Shown here: one piece after another, positions 57,028 through 64,000 of the stretch
Numbering within the stretch: the stretch's first letter is position 1
Layout: each line of letters begins with the position of its first letter
DNA from: Aeromonas dhakensis
Lineage (GTDB): Bacteria; Pseudomonadota; Gammaproteobacteria; Enterobacterales; Aeromonadaceae
NCBI RefSeq assembly: GCF_000820305.1
Contig: NZ_CDBH01000064.1
Location: forward strand, 248,001-312,000
Length of the DNA: 64,000 nt
Direction: 5' to 3'
Translations under genes and position numbers: made by a program
The notes under the pieces: model-generated
The model's database searches: none
The model's input: only the letters and a program-made list of their open reading frames with translations
Told to the model about the DNA's origin: nothing

Positions 57028-57912
57028 CATTTGCGGCTGCGGGCGGGAGAGTAGGGTCAGCAGCAGGGCCGTGGTGCGGCGGGAGTAAAGCAAAGAGAGG
57101 TGACCGAGGGCAGCGAGCTCAACGTCCTCCATGCCATCGAGGCGCTGGCGGGACTGGGGCAGCACGAAGTTGTCATGACTGGTGCGCACCGAGACGCCGG
57201 GTACGCAGAGCGGCACGGCGGCAAAGCGCTGCAACCAGCCGGAGCCTGGCTCCATCTCGCGGGCATTGTCGCCGAGTCCCAGGGTGGCGAGCTGGCTGCC
57301 CTGATGAGGGGTGGCCAGGGTGATGAGCTGCGCCACCTTGTCACCACCCGCCACCGCCAGATAGTCGCGGCACACCAGCCCGCCCATGCTGTGACCGATC
57401 AACACCAGTTGCGATGCGCCGGTGGCGACCAACACCTCGTCGATACGCCTGGCCAACAGCGGCACCATGTCGTCGAGATGGCCAAAGGGAGGAGTCAGGG
57501 TGACGGTTGCCACCGTGTGGCCGGCGGCCTCCAGCCGTGCCCGCTGTACCCGCCAAATGCCGCGACTGCAGCCATAACCGTGGATCAGCAGCAGGGGCAG
57601 GGGAGAGGGGGTCAACTTGTCAGGCGGCATCAACCAGCGCTCGAACGGCAGCAGCCAGGTGAAGGTCAGCAGGTAGGCCGCTATCTCGCGCCCCACCATG
57701 GGCAGCCAGGCTCGCCAGCCGATGGCAGGCACCGGATAGAAGCGGGAAAAGCCCCAGGTCAGCAATACTACCAGGGTGCGCAGCCCCAACAGGGCCACCA
57801 CCACAAACAAGATGGAGGGCGCCCAAGAGAGGCCGATGGCAAGGTGGGCGATGCTCCCAAGGAGCGTCACCTCAACCAGCAGCAGGATCAGTAATTGCTT
57901 TGTTATCGTCAT
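57016..57912 (-). CDS. Alpha/beta hydrolase, lipase-like, with N-terminal membrane segments
   Basis: The 298-residue protein begins with two hydrophobic segments (about 7-28 and 33-54). It then has an alpha/beta hydrolase fold with the oxyanion sequence LLLIHGYGCSRGIW, the nucleophile S175 in GHSMGGLV and a probable catalytic histidine in LGHLSLLYSRR. It resembles triacylglycerol lipases and PGAP1-type acylhydrolases. The ATG at 57912 is chosen; TTG/ATG codons further upstream have no ribosome site. In this cluster it could mobilise stored esters, but the membrane segments also allow a role at the inner membrane. Confidence 0.8.
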   Translation of the reverse strand: MTITKQLLILLLVEVTLLGSIAHLAIGLSWAPSILFVVVALLGLRTLVVLLTWGFSRFYPVPAIGWRAWLPMVGREIAAYLLTFTWLLPFERWLMPPDKLTPSPLPLLLIHGYGCSRGIWRVQRARLEAAGHTVATVTLTPPFGHLDDMVPLLARRIDEVLVATGASQLVLIGHSMGGLVCRDYLAVAGGDKVAQLITLATPHQGSQLATLGLGDNAREMEPGSGWLQRFAAVPLCVPGVSVRTSHDNFVLPQSRQRLDGMEDVELAALGHLSLLYSRRTTALLLTLLSRPQPQMKRA

Positions 57913-58029
57913 GACCCAATCATCCGACCAGTTTGGCATGGAAGTCAAATGACCCTTTCATCAATGTGACGGCCAACCCGCTCTCGGTCAGTCTCTGTTG
58001 AAATCCTACCTACCTGTGGCTATTTGCAA

Positions 58030-58049
58030 TACTGTATATCCATACATAT
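58030..58049 (+). promoter_or_regulatory. LexA (SOS) box of yebG
   Basis: TACTGTATATCCATACATAT fits the consensus CTGT-N8-ACAG with one change (ACAT) in the right half. It lies about 35 bases before yebG, which is a known LexA target in E. coli. Confidence 0.8.
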
Positions 58050-58082
58050 ACTTATATTCACCATCAGAAGGAGGACGCCACT

Positions 58083-58397
58083 ATGGCCGTTGAGATCAAA
58101 TATGTTGTGGTTCGTGGGGGAGTGGAGAAGATGACCTTTACCAGCAAGAAAGAGGCTGACGCCTATGACAAGCTGCTGGACACTGCCGATGAGTTGATGA
58201 CGCTGCTGGCCGCGGCTCCCATTGCACTCGAGCCGGAACAGCAGGAGAGCCTGGCCTTCTATCTGGCCGAACAGCGGGACGCACTGCAGAGCGTATTGCG
58301 CGGTGGAAAGGGGCAGGGGAGCAACAAAGCAGAGAGCCAGGAAACCCAGAGTGAAGCAACCGAACCCAAAGGAAAGTCACTCAAGCGGGTTGCGTAG
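58083..58397 (+). CDS. yebG: SOS-induced protein YebG
   Basis: The 104-residue protein matches YebG: MAVEIKYVVVRGGVEKMTF, then TSKKEADAYDKLLDTADEL. It has a helical middle and a polar tail. YebG is induced by DNA damage and its molecular role is unresolved. AGGAGG lies 8 bases before the start, and a LexA box lies upstream. Confidence 0.93.
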   Translation: MAVEIKYVVVRGGVEKMTFTSKKEADAYDKLLDTADELMTLLAAAPIALEPEQQESLAFYLAEQRDALQSVLRGGKGQGSNKAESQETQSEATEPKGKSLKRVA

Positions 58398-58625
58398 CAA
58401 GGCGACTGGATAACAGGGTGAGGAAGGACAGGGAAAAGGGGCGAGCCGTCACGGCCAAACACTTTCTTATTCAAAAAGAGAGAATTAACAGTCAATTTTC
58501 AGACTATTTACCCCGAGAATTTTCTGACAAGAATGCATATTCATTGAATGGGATAAGAATGTGTTCGCAGTGATTCAACGTGGCGACTGCATCCATGTTT
58601 CCTGACAATGTCCCCACCACCGATG

Positions 58626-58651
58626 ATGCCGATAACCCCATTTATCGGCAT
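58626..58651. repeat. Hairpin before the second tyrosine recombinase gene
   Basis: ATGCCGATAA (58626-58635) and TTATCGGCAT (58642-58651) are exact reverse complements around CCCCAT. There is no T-tract. The position, 44 bases before the recombinase start, parallels the inverted repeat before the recombinase at 37359, but the sequences differ. Confidence 0.45.
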
Positions 58652-58695
58652 TACCCTTGAGCAGGCCGCAAGCCAGAACCATTTCAAGCAAGACC

Positions 58696-59973
58696 ATGAC
58701 CACAACCATACTTCCACCCGCCATGCCGCTGTTCGATGGCCTGGCATACCTGGAGGCGGGCAACCCCCAGGTCAATCAGTACCTGGCCAACCTCAGCCTC
58801 ACCGACGTACCCGATGCCGGGATCGTCTACGAACTCGCCGTCGACTGGCTGCTGGAGCAGCGCAACAACGAGAACAACTACAAGACCTATCGCAGCGAAC
58901 TGACCACGTTCTTGCACTGGTGCTTCAGCGAGATGCGCATCAGCCCGAAGGATCTGACCCGGCGCATCATGATGCGCTACCTCGACTACTGTCAGTCACC
59001 GCCAGCGGCCCTGATTGCCTATCGCAACGTGGCGCAGTTCGTGCTCGACAAGGAGTGGGGAGAGCGCCTGCCCAATCCCCAGTGGCGACCCTTCCTTGGC
59101 AAACGGGAGCTGGGCCGTGAACTGCCGTACCGCCTCAGCGAACAGGCCATGAAGACCAAGCTCGCCATTCTGTCGGCCTTTTTCCAGTTTTTGATCCAGG
59201 AAGAGTACATGGACCGCAACCCGGCACTTCTGCTGCAACGGGTAAAGCGAACCGTCCAGCAGGAGCCGGATGATCAGGGCCAGGCCTTCAGCGAGCTGCA
59301 GTGGTCCTATGTGATGCAGGCGGCCGATCGGCTGGCCACCGAGTCACCGGAGCAGCACGAGCGCAGCCGCTTTCTGATCAGCCTGATGTATGCCTGCTAC
59401 CTGCGCATCTCCGAGGTGGCGGCAAGGCCGGGTTTTACCCCCGTCATGGGGCAGTTTCGCCGCGACGGGAAAACCGGCGTCTGGGGTTATTACATTCCCC
59501 GCAGCAAGGGTGGCAAGCGCCGCACCGTGGCGGTTTCCCATGCCTTGCTGGAGGCCCTCAAACGCTACCGGACCTTTCTCGGTCTCTCGCCACTGCCGGT
59601 ACCCGATGAACAGACGCCACTGTTTGTGCGCCACAAGGCCGCAGCCCACGGCCGTGAACAAGGTGAGCTCAATGCAAACCTCGGCATCCGTCAGCTACGC
59701 GAGCTGGTGATGGCCGTCATTCAGGCGGCCGCCACGCTGGCGGAACAGGATGGCTTTGCCCAGGATGGCGCCGAGATGCGCAACCTGACACCGCACTCCA
59801 TTCGCCATACCGGCATCACTCACGACATCAACCTCAACGGCCGGCCCTTGTCCCATGTGCAGGCCGATGCCGGCCACGACAGCATCGATACCACCTCCAA
59901 ATACCTGCACACCGGCAACAGCGAACGTCACGAGAGCGCCAATCACAAACCACTGGATCGGTTACACGATTGA
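58696..59973 (+). CDS. Tyrosine recombinase/integrase next to dif
   Basis: The 425-residue protein has a core-binding domain (about 20-185 with an extended N terminus) and a full catalytic set: R237 in CYLRISEV, a lysine in KGGKRRTV (274), H367 and R370 in PHSIRHTG, H394 in AGHDSIDTT and the nucleophile Y403 in SKYLH. It is much longer than XerC or XerD and only distantly similar. The start is uncertain: an ATG at 58696 is used, while a TTG at 58657 would add 13 residues. Neither has a good ribosome site. The dif site lies 102 bases downstream of its stop. Confidence 0.88.
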   Translation: MTTTILPPAMPLFDGLAYLEAGNPQVNQYLANLSLTDVPDAGIVYELAVDWLLEQRNNENNYKTYRSELTTFLHWCFSEMRISPKDLTRRIMMRYLDYCQSPPAALIAYRNVAQFVLDKEWGERLPNPQWRPFLGKRELGRELPYRLSEQAMKTKLAILSAFFQFLIQEEYMDRNPALLLQRVKRTVQQEPDDQGQAFSELQWSYVMQAADRLATESPEQHERSRFLISLMYACYLRISEVAARPGFTPVMGQFRRDGKTGVWGYYIPRSKGGKRRTVAVSHALLEALKRYRTFLGLSPLPVPDEQTPLFVRHKAAAHGREQGELNANLGIRQLRELVMAVIQAAATLAEQDGFAQDGAEMRNLTPHSIRHTGITHDINLNGRPLSHVQADAGHDSIDTTSKYLHTGNSERHESANHKPLDRLHD

Positions 59974-60074
59974 GTTCAACAGTGAGAGATAACAGAAAAG
60001 GAAATATTCGTTCATGGCAAACCAACCCAGTGTTGGTGAACCAATCCAGGACACTAAAGTGCTCCATATTCACA

Positions 60075-60102
60075 ACCGCGCATAATGTATATTATGTTAA
60101 AT
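60075..60102 (+). other. dif: Chromosome dimer resolution site dif
   Basis: The 28-base site consists of the XerC arm ACCGCGCATAA (60075-60085), the 6-base centre TGTATA (60086-60091) and the XerD arm TTATGTTAAAT (60092-60102). The last 25 bases are identical to E. coli dif as I remember it; only the first three differ. It marks the replication terminus, where XerC/XerD and FtsK resolve chromosome dimers. Confidence 0.93.
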
Positions 60103-60183
60103 GCAGTATCTTGTTTCCTGTTACCACTTATTGAACTGTGTATAATGGCAACAATTGATCCTATCTCCGACCGGATGTCTTAA

Positions 60184-62163
60184 GTGGCTGAATTAACATC
60201 AGAACAATTAAAACCTGCTTTTGCGATTGAACAGTTTCCTGCCCTCAGCGAGCTCGAACCCATTCCGTTTGCCGCGCTGCAACCCAGGGCCATCTCCGGC
60301 ATCAAGCGTCTCGCCAGTTTTGATGGCGACTGCCCGGTCATGCTGCTCAACGGTTTTCCCGGGGTCGACTATGAAGATGTCTGCCAGACGCTGATCGCCA
60401 CCTCTAATGGCAAGGATGGCGACCTGTTCGATCTCTGCTACACGGAAAACCTGAACAATCCGTTCAAACCCATCTGGCTGCGCCTGCAACCCGGTACCGG
60501 CATCGAGTTTTGTGAAATGGTCGGTGAACTGCTCAAGTTGATGAGCCACCATCTGGATGCCGAGCGTCTGGTCACCCGCATCATGCGCAAGCAGAACAAT
60601 GATCCCAAGATCGATGACTTCCTCTCCGATCTGGCCGCCCATGTGGCACAGGGGCTCGAATTTCAGCACCCGGTCCTCATCAACCTGCTGATCCACCATG
60701 AGGAGCAGGAAGCCCCCGTGGTGTATGGCCGCGATCTCAACTGGGACACCCTGTTCGGCTCCATCAACTACCAGACCGAGCAAGGTTCCGTCTATGCCAA
60801 CCAGCACCTGCTGGAACCTGGCCTGCTGCGTCAGGCCAACGGTGGCTATCTGATCCTGCAGCTGGATGAGTTGCTGGATCAGCCCCATCTCTGGTTCAAG
60901 CTCAAGAACGCGATGCAAAAAGGCGAGCTGGACTGGAACGCCTATCAGGAAGGCAAGACCCTCACCCCCTTCTTTACCCCGGAAGCCACCCCCATCAAGC
61001 TCAAGCTGATCCTGGTCGGTGACCGGCTCGATGTGGCCGAATTCCAGATGCTGGACAGAGATATGTCGGAGCGCATTTTCCTGCGTGCAGACCTGGTCTC
61101 CGAGGTGAACATCGAAGAGGATCTGCCTGACTATCTGCAATATCTGGCCTGGCTGCGCGAGCGCTGGAACCTGCTGGACTTCACGCCGGCCGCCCTCGCA
61201 GCCCTCTGCCGCCATGCCAGCCGGCTCTGTGATCATCAGGAGTGGCTCTCGCTCTCCGAGGTGCAGCTCTCAGCCATCATGCGCATGGCCGACAGCCTGG
61301 CACGTGAGCTGGAAGCGGATGTCGTCACCGACGAGCACATTCGCGGGGCACTGGAAGAGCAGGATTATCGGCTCAACTACCTGGTCGAGCAGTCCGATCA
61401 GGGGGTCATCGACGGCCAGATCCTGCTGCAGACCGATGGTGAGGAAGTGGGTCAGATCAACGGTCTCTCCGTCATTCAGGTCTCAGGGCACCCCTATGAT
61501 TTCGGCGAGCCGGTGCGCCTCACCGCTACCGTCCATCTGGGGGATGGTGATGTGGCGGACATCGAACGCAAGGCGGAGCTGGCAGGTCATATCCACGCCA
61601 AGGCGATGATGATCATTCACGGCTATCTCTCCAACAAATTTGGTGCAGAGAATCCCTCCCCGCTGTCGGCCAACCTGGTGTTCGAGCAGTCCTACCATGA
61701 GATCGATGGTGACAGCGCGTCTCTGACCGGTCTGTGCGCCCTGCTCTCCGCCCTCGCCCGCCAGCCTATCTACCAGCACTTTGCGGTTACCGGCGCGGTC
61801 GACCAGTTCGGCAACGTGCAGGCCGTCGGCGGCGTCAACGAGAAGATCGAGGGCTTCTTCCGGGTGTGCAAGATCCACGGGCTCACCGGCAAACAGGGGA
61901 TCCTGCTGCCCGGTACCAACGCCCAGCAGCTCAACCTCTCTGATGAAGTGATCGCGGCAGTAGAAGCCGGCCAGTTCCATATCCACCCGGTGGATCATGT
62001 GGAAGAGGCCATCGAGCTGCTGACGGGCTGTGTGGCGGGCGAACCGGACATGCCGGATACCCTGTTTGGCCGCATCCAGCAGCGCCTGGATGAGCTCAAC
62101 GGCACCGAGGCCGTCAAGGGGGGCGTGCTGCGCCGCCTGTTTGGCAGGCTATTCGGGGTATAA
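60184..62163 (+). CDS. ycbZ: Lon-like ATP-dependent protease (LonH/YcbZ)
   Basis: The 659-residue protein has a diverged AAA-like region (GGYLILQLDELLDQPHLWF, degenerate Walker motifs) and a C-terminal S16 protease domain with the catalytic dyad S511 (in EIDGDSASLTG) and K554 (in GGVNEKIEGF). The 43-residue spacing is the same as in Lon. It starts with GTG. As in E. coli, it lies directly upstream of fabA. The substrate range of this Lon branch is not known. Confidence 0.92.
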   Translation: MAELTSEQLKPAFAIEQFPALSELEPIPFAALQPRAISGIKRLASFDGDCPVMLLNGFPGVDYEDVCQTLIATSNGKDGDLFDLCYTENLNNPFKPIWLRLQPGTGIEFCEMVGELLKLMSHHLDAERLVTRIMRKQNNDPKIDDFLSDLAAHVAQGLEFQHPVLINLLIHHEEQEAPVVYGRDLNWDTLFGSINYQTEQGSVYANQHLLEPGLLRQANGGYLILQLDELLDQPHLWFKLKNAMQKGELDWNAYQEGKTLTPFFTPEATPIKLKLILVGDRLDVAEFQMLDRDMSERIFLRADLVSEVNIEEDLPDYLQYLAWLRERWNLLDFTPAALAALCRHASRLCDHQEWLSLSEVQLSAIMRMADSLARELEADVVTDEHIRGALEEQDYRLNYLVEQSDQGVIDGQILLQTDGEEVGQINGLSVIQVSGHPYDFGEPVRLTATVHLGDGDVADIERKAELAGHIHAKAMMIIHGYLSNKFGAENPSPLSANLVFEQSYHEIDGDSASLTGLCALLSALARQPIYQHFAVTGAVDQFGNVQAVGGVNEKIEGFFRVCKIHGLTGKQGILLPGTNAQQLNLSDEVIAAVEAGQFHIHPVDHVEEAIELLTGCVAGEPDMPDTLFGRIQQRLDELNGTEAVKGGVLRRLFGRLFGV

Positions 62164-62241
62164 ACGAAGTGATCGGAGTTGTTTAGCGAACATCTGTACG
62201 CTAAATTGGCCCGGCTTTGACCCATTTTAAGGATAACCAGC

Positions 62242-62802
62242 GTGACCGTAGACAATTCCACCATTGATGCCCGCCTTTCCCTGTGTGAACAAGGCAAAGA
62301 CTCGTTTACCCGTGAAGAGCTGCTCGCCTGCAGCCGTGGCGAGCTGTTTGGTGAGGGCAACAGCCAGCTGCCCGCCCCCAACATGTTGATGATGGATCGT
62401 ATCGTCAAGATCAATGACCATGGTGGTGAGCACGGTAAAGGCGAGATCCTGGCAGAACTCGACATCACACCGGATCTCTGGTTCTTCGATTGCCACTTCC
62501 CGGGTGACCCCGTCATGCCTGGCTGTCTCGGTCTGGATGCCATGTGGCAGCTGGTTGGTTTCTTCCTCGGCTGGAAAGGCGGCCCCGGCAAAGGCCGTGC
62601 GCTGGGGGTTGGCGAGGTGAAATTCACCGGTCAGATCCTGCCGACTGCCAAGAAAGTGACCTACAAGATCACCTTCAAGCGCGTCATCAATCGCAAGTTG
62701 GTGATGGGAATTGCCGATGGCGTGGTGGAAGTGGATGGTCGCCCCATCTACAGCGCCACCGACCTGAAAGTGGGCCTGTTCAAGGACACCACCGCATTCT
62801 GA
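62242..62802 (+). CDS. fabA: 3-hydroxydecanoyl-ACP dehydratase/isomerase
   Basis: The 186-residue enzyme has the catalytic H85 and D99 (in [15 protein letters not shown] and CLGLDAMWQ). It dehydrates 3-hydroxydecanoyl-ACP and isomerises the product to the cis-3 form, starting unsaturated fatty-acid synthesis together with FabB. It begins with GTG behind AAGGAT and has about 14 extra N-terminal residues compared with E. coli. It is separated from ycbZ by 78 bases and ends in a terminator. Confidence 0.97.
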   Translation: MTVDNSTIDARLSLCEQGKDSFTREELLACSRGELFGEGNSQLPAPNMLMMDRIVKINDHGGEHGKGEILAELDITPDLWFFDCHFPGDPVMPGCLGLDAMWQLVGFFLGWKGGPGKGRALGVGEVKFTGQILPTAKKVTYKITFKRVINRKLVMGIADGVVEVDGRPIYSATDLKVGLFKDTTAF

Positions 62803-62838
62803 TGAGCTGACTGGCCACCTGGTCAGACCGCACAACGT

Positions 62839-62868
62839 AAAGGGGCCGCCATGGCCCCTTTCCTTTTT
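62839..62868 (+). terminator. Intrinsic terminator of fabA
   Basis: AAAGGGGCC (62839-62847) pairs exactly with GGCCCCTTT (62853-62861), followed by CCTTTTT. It lies between the convergent fabA and rmf. Confidence 0.88.
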
Positions 62869-62890
62869 GCAATGTGTGATGAAGTACCGA

Positions 62891-63067
62891 CTACTTCATG
62901 AAGAGGCCTGAGCCCCGCCCTTCCATGGCATCACGCCAACCACCAAGCCAGTGCCCACGTGCATCCAGGCATTGATACGGACACGCTTCTTTCTGTTTGC
63001 CGACCACGCCAGCCTGATAACCACGAGCACGAGCTCTTTCCAGACGGTCCCGTTTTTGTCTCTTCAT
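62891..63067 (-). CDS. rmf: Ribosome modulation factor
   Basis: This 58-residue protein was found by translating the minus strand. It begins MKRQKRDRLERA, continues with ARGYQAGVVGK, then ACPYQ and HWLGGWRDAMEGR, matching E. coli RMF along its length. It converts 70S ribosomes into inactive 100S dimers in stationary phase. A second ATG directly before (63070) gives MMKRQ; AGAGGG lies 6 bases from it and 9 from the chosen start. Its place beside fabA is the same as in E. coli. Confidence 0.95.
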   Translation of the reverse strand: MKRQKRDRLERARARGYQAGVVGKQKEACPYQCLDARGHWLGGWRDAMEGRGSGLFMK

Positions 63068-63090
63068 CATCTACGACCCTCTTCCGTGGA

Positions 63091-63125
63091 ACAAAAAAAG
63101 CGACCAATTTTTCATCGGTCGCTTT
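63091..63125 (-). terminator. Intrinsic terminator of the DUF3466 gene
   Basis: AAAGCGACC (63097-63105) pairs exactly with GGTCGCTTT (63117-63125). On the minus strand seven T residues follow. It lies just upstream of rmf, so rmf must have its promoter between about 63070 and 63095 or rely on readthrough. Confidence 0.8.
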
Positions 63126-63230
63126 CATCTTTACCCCAGGGGGTTGGCAGGGTCAAACAAAAAATTTCATGCTATCCGGTCATTGTGACACAAGACACTG
63201 AACCGCATTAATTTTTAGTGACACAACTTT

Positions 63231-64000
63231 TTAGCGCTGGAAACGGCGCAACCAGGCGAATGGCAGGGCCAGCAGAGTCAACCAGAACAGGCTACCACCA
63301 CCGCTGCCGCCATCCTGACCGGTCTGGTTGTTGACCGGTGCGTTGGCGACCACATAACCGGCCGGATCGTTGTTCTTGTAGTCGGTCACGACCGGTGCCA
63401 GCTTGACGCTGACCACGGTAGCGTTGGTGCGGTTGTTCAGATCGCTCTCGCTGTTGTAGCGATAGGCGGTCGCGGCCACAGTCCCATTCTCGCTGATGCC
63501 GCTGGCATAGGCGATGTGATAGTAGTAACCGTTCTGGGCACACTGCTTGGCACCCGCATCATCCAGACCACAGATGAGATCGTTCAGGTACCAGTTGTTG
63601 CCGGTCGCCGCGTTGAGCAGGAAGCCTTCCTGCATGCGGTTGGTGCCGTTGACCACGGGCTGGGTCTGATGGCGGGAATCACGCCAGCCAACCACCATGT
63701 TGTGGTTGTTGATGGCGGCCGCTTCCGAGCCGGAGCCGCTGAGCGGCTTGTCCTGCAGGGAGACCACGGCGTTGGTGGTCGGCGTATTCAGGTTGAACAC
63801 GAACATCTCCACCGGGCGGTTCTGGCCCTTGTTGATACGATAGAGCTGGTTGCCGACCACATAACCGTTGTCATTGACCCCCACGGCCCAGCTGTGTTGC
63901 AGCTTGGCGTCATCCTTGCCGGGCTCGCCTTCGGCCAGCGGGATGATCTGGGTGGTCCCTACCTTGCTGCCATCCAGATCCAGTGTCCAGTAGGCGGCCA
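63231..64000 (-). CDS. DUF3466-family secreted protein with GlyGly-CTERM tail, 3' part
   Basis: The frame is open to the window edge, so the N terminus is missing. The visible 256 residues contain repeats of the type YWTLDLDG, WAVGVNDNGYVVGNQL and AAAINNHNMVVGWRDS, as in HAF/DUF3466 proteins. The C terminus has a Gly/Ser stretch (QDGGSGGGS), a hydrophobic segment LFWLTLLALPFAWL and a final RRFQR. This is the GlyGly-CTERM signal processed by rhombosortase, followed by surface display through the type II secretion system. Its function is unknown. Confidence 0.88.
   Translation of the reverse strand, partial: AAYWTLDLDGSKVGTTQIIPLAEGEPGKDDAKLQHSWAVGVNDNGYVVGNQLYRINKGQNRPVEMFVFNLNTPTTNAVVSLQDKPLSGSGSEAAAINNHNMVVGWRDSRHQTQPVVNGTNRMQEGFLLNAATGNNWYLNDLICGLDDAGAKQCAQNGYYYHIAYASGISENGTVAATAYRYNSESDLNNRTNATVVSVKLAPVVTDYKNNDPAGYVVANAPVNNQTGQDGGSGGGSLFWLTLLALPFAWLRRFQR

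Noticed and set aside
38391-60102. The 21.7-kb interval between the dif-like site and dif as a genomic island
   Set aside because: Its content (rsmF, letAB, prpBCD, yebG) is ordinary chromosomal gene content with synteny to enterobacteria and no visible compositional break. Only the dif-like sequence itself is reported.

Overview
The window is ordinary-looking chromosomal DNA from a gammaproteobacterium, very probably an Aeromonas species. Protein-level resemblance to the Escherichia coli and Vibrio orthologues, the gene orders, the high G+C content and the dense packing support this. The genus is an inference. I see no rRNA, tRNA, CRISPR array, insertion sequence or prophage.

Layout. 1-2.7 kb: the end of a hybrid sensor kinase translationally coupled to an HD-GYP response regulator. 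2.7-5.5 kb: a YcbL-type metallohydrolase and the selenium genes mnmH-selD. 5.9-12.3 kb: an acyltransferase, two GST-like proteins, rlmI, a chemoreceptor and acylphosphatase. 12.5-19.1 kb: metG, apbC, udk, dcd and pitA. 19.8-37.1 kb: the conserved rne / rluC-HAD / yceF / yceD-rpmF-plsX-fabHDG-acpP-fabF / pabC-mltG-tmk-holB-ycfH block, which joins RNA turnover to fatty-acid synthesis and the start of DNA replication functions. 37.3-38.9 kb: a tyrosine recombinase with a small ribbon-helix-helix-like gene. 39-44.5 kb: rsmF and a LetAB-type (PqiA/PqiB) lipid transport operon in which LetA is encoded as two half-size proteins. 44.6-48.2 kb: prpBCD, the methylcitrate cycle for propionyl-CoA. 48.3-57.9 kb: a lipid-storage neighbourhood containing a PHA-system protein, a WS/DGAT acyltransferase, a PhaD-like TetR regulator, a patatin, a phasin, a Marinobacter-type two-domain fatty acyl-CoA reductase and an alpha/beta hydrolase. 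58-64 kb: the SOS gene yebG, a second tyrosine recombinase, the chromosome dimer resolution site dif, a Lon-like protease, fabA, rmf (too short for a default ORF search) and the end of a DUF3466 protein with a GlyGly-CTERM tail.

Two things deserve attention. (1) The chromosome terminus lies here: a dif site at 60075-60102 matches the E. coli dif in 25 consecutive bases by eye. A second, degenerate dif-like sequence at 38391-38431 keeps the entire XerD arm and the flanking bases. Each lies just downstream of a non-Xer tyrosine recombinase gene, in the same orientation. (2) The 49-58 kb cluster holds both enzymes needed to make wax esters from acyl-CoA (acyl-CoA reductase and wax ester synthase), together with granule and regulatory proteins normally linked to polyhydroxyalkanoate. 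This suggests an unrecognised neutral-lipid or mixed granule system in this lineage.
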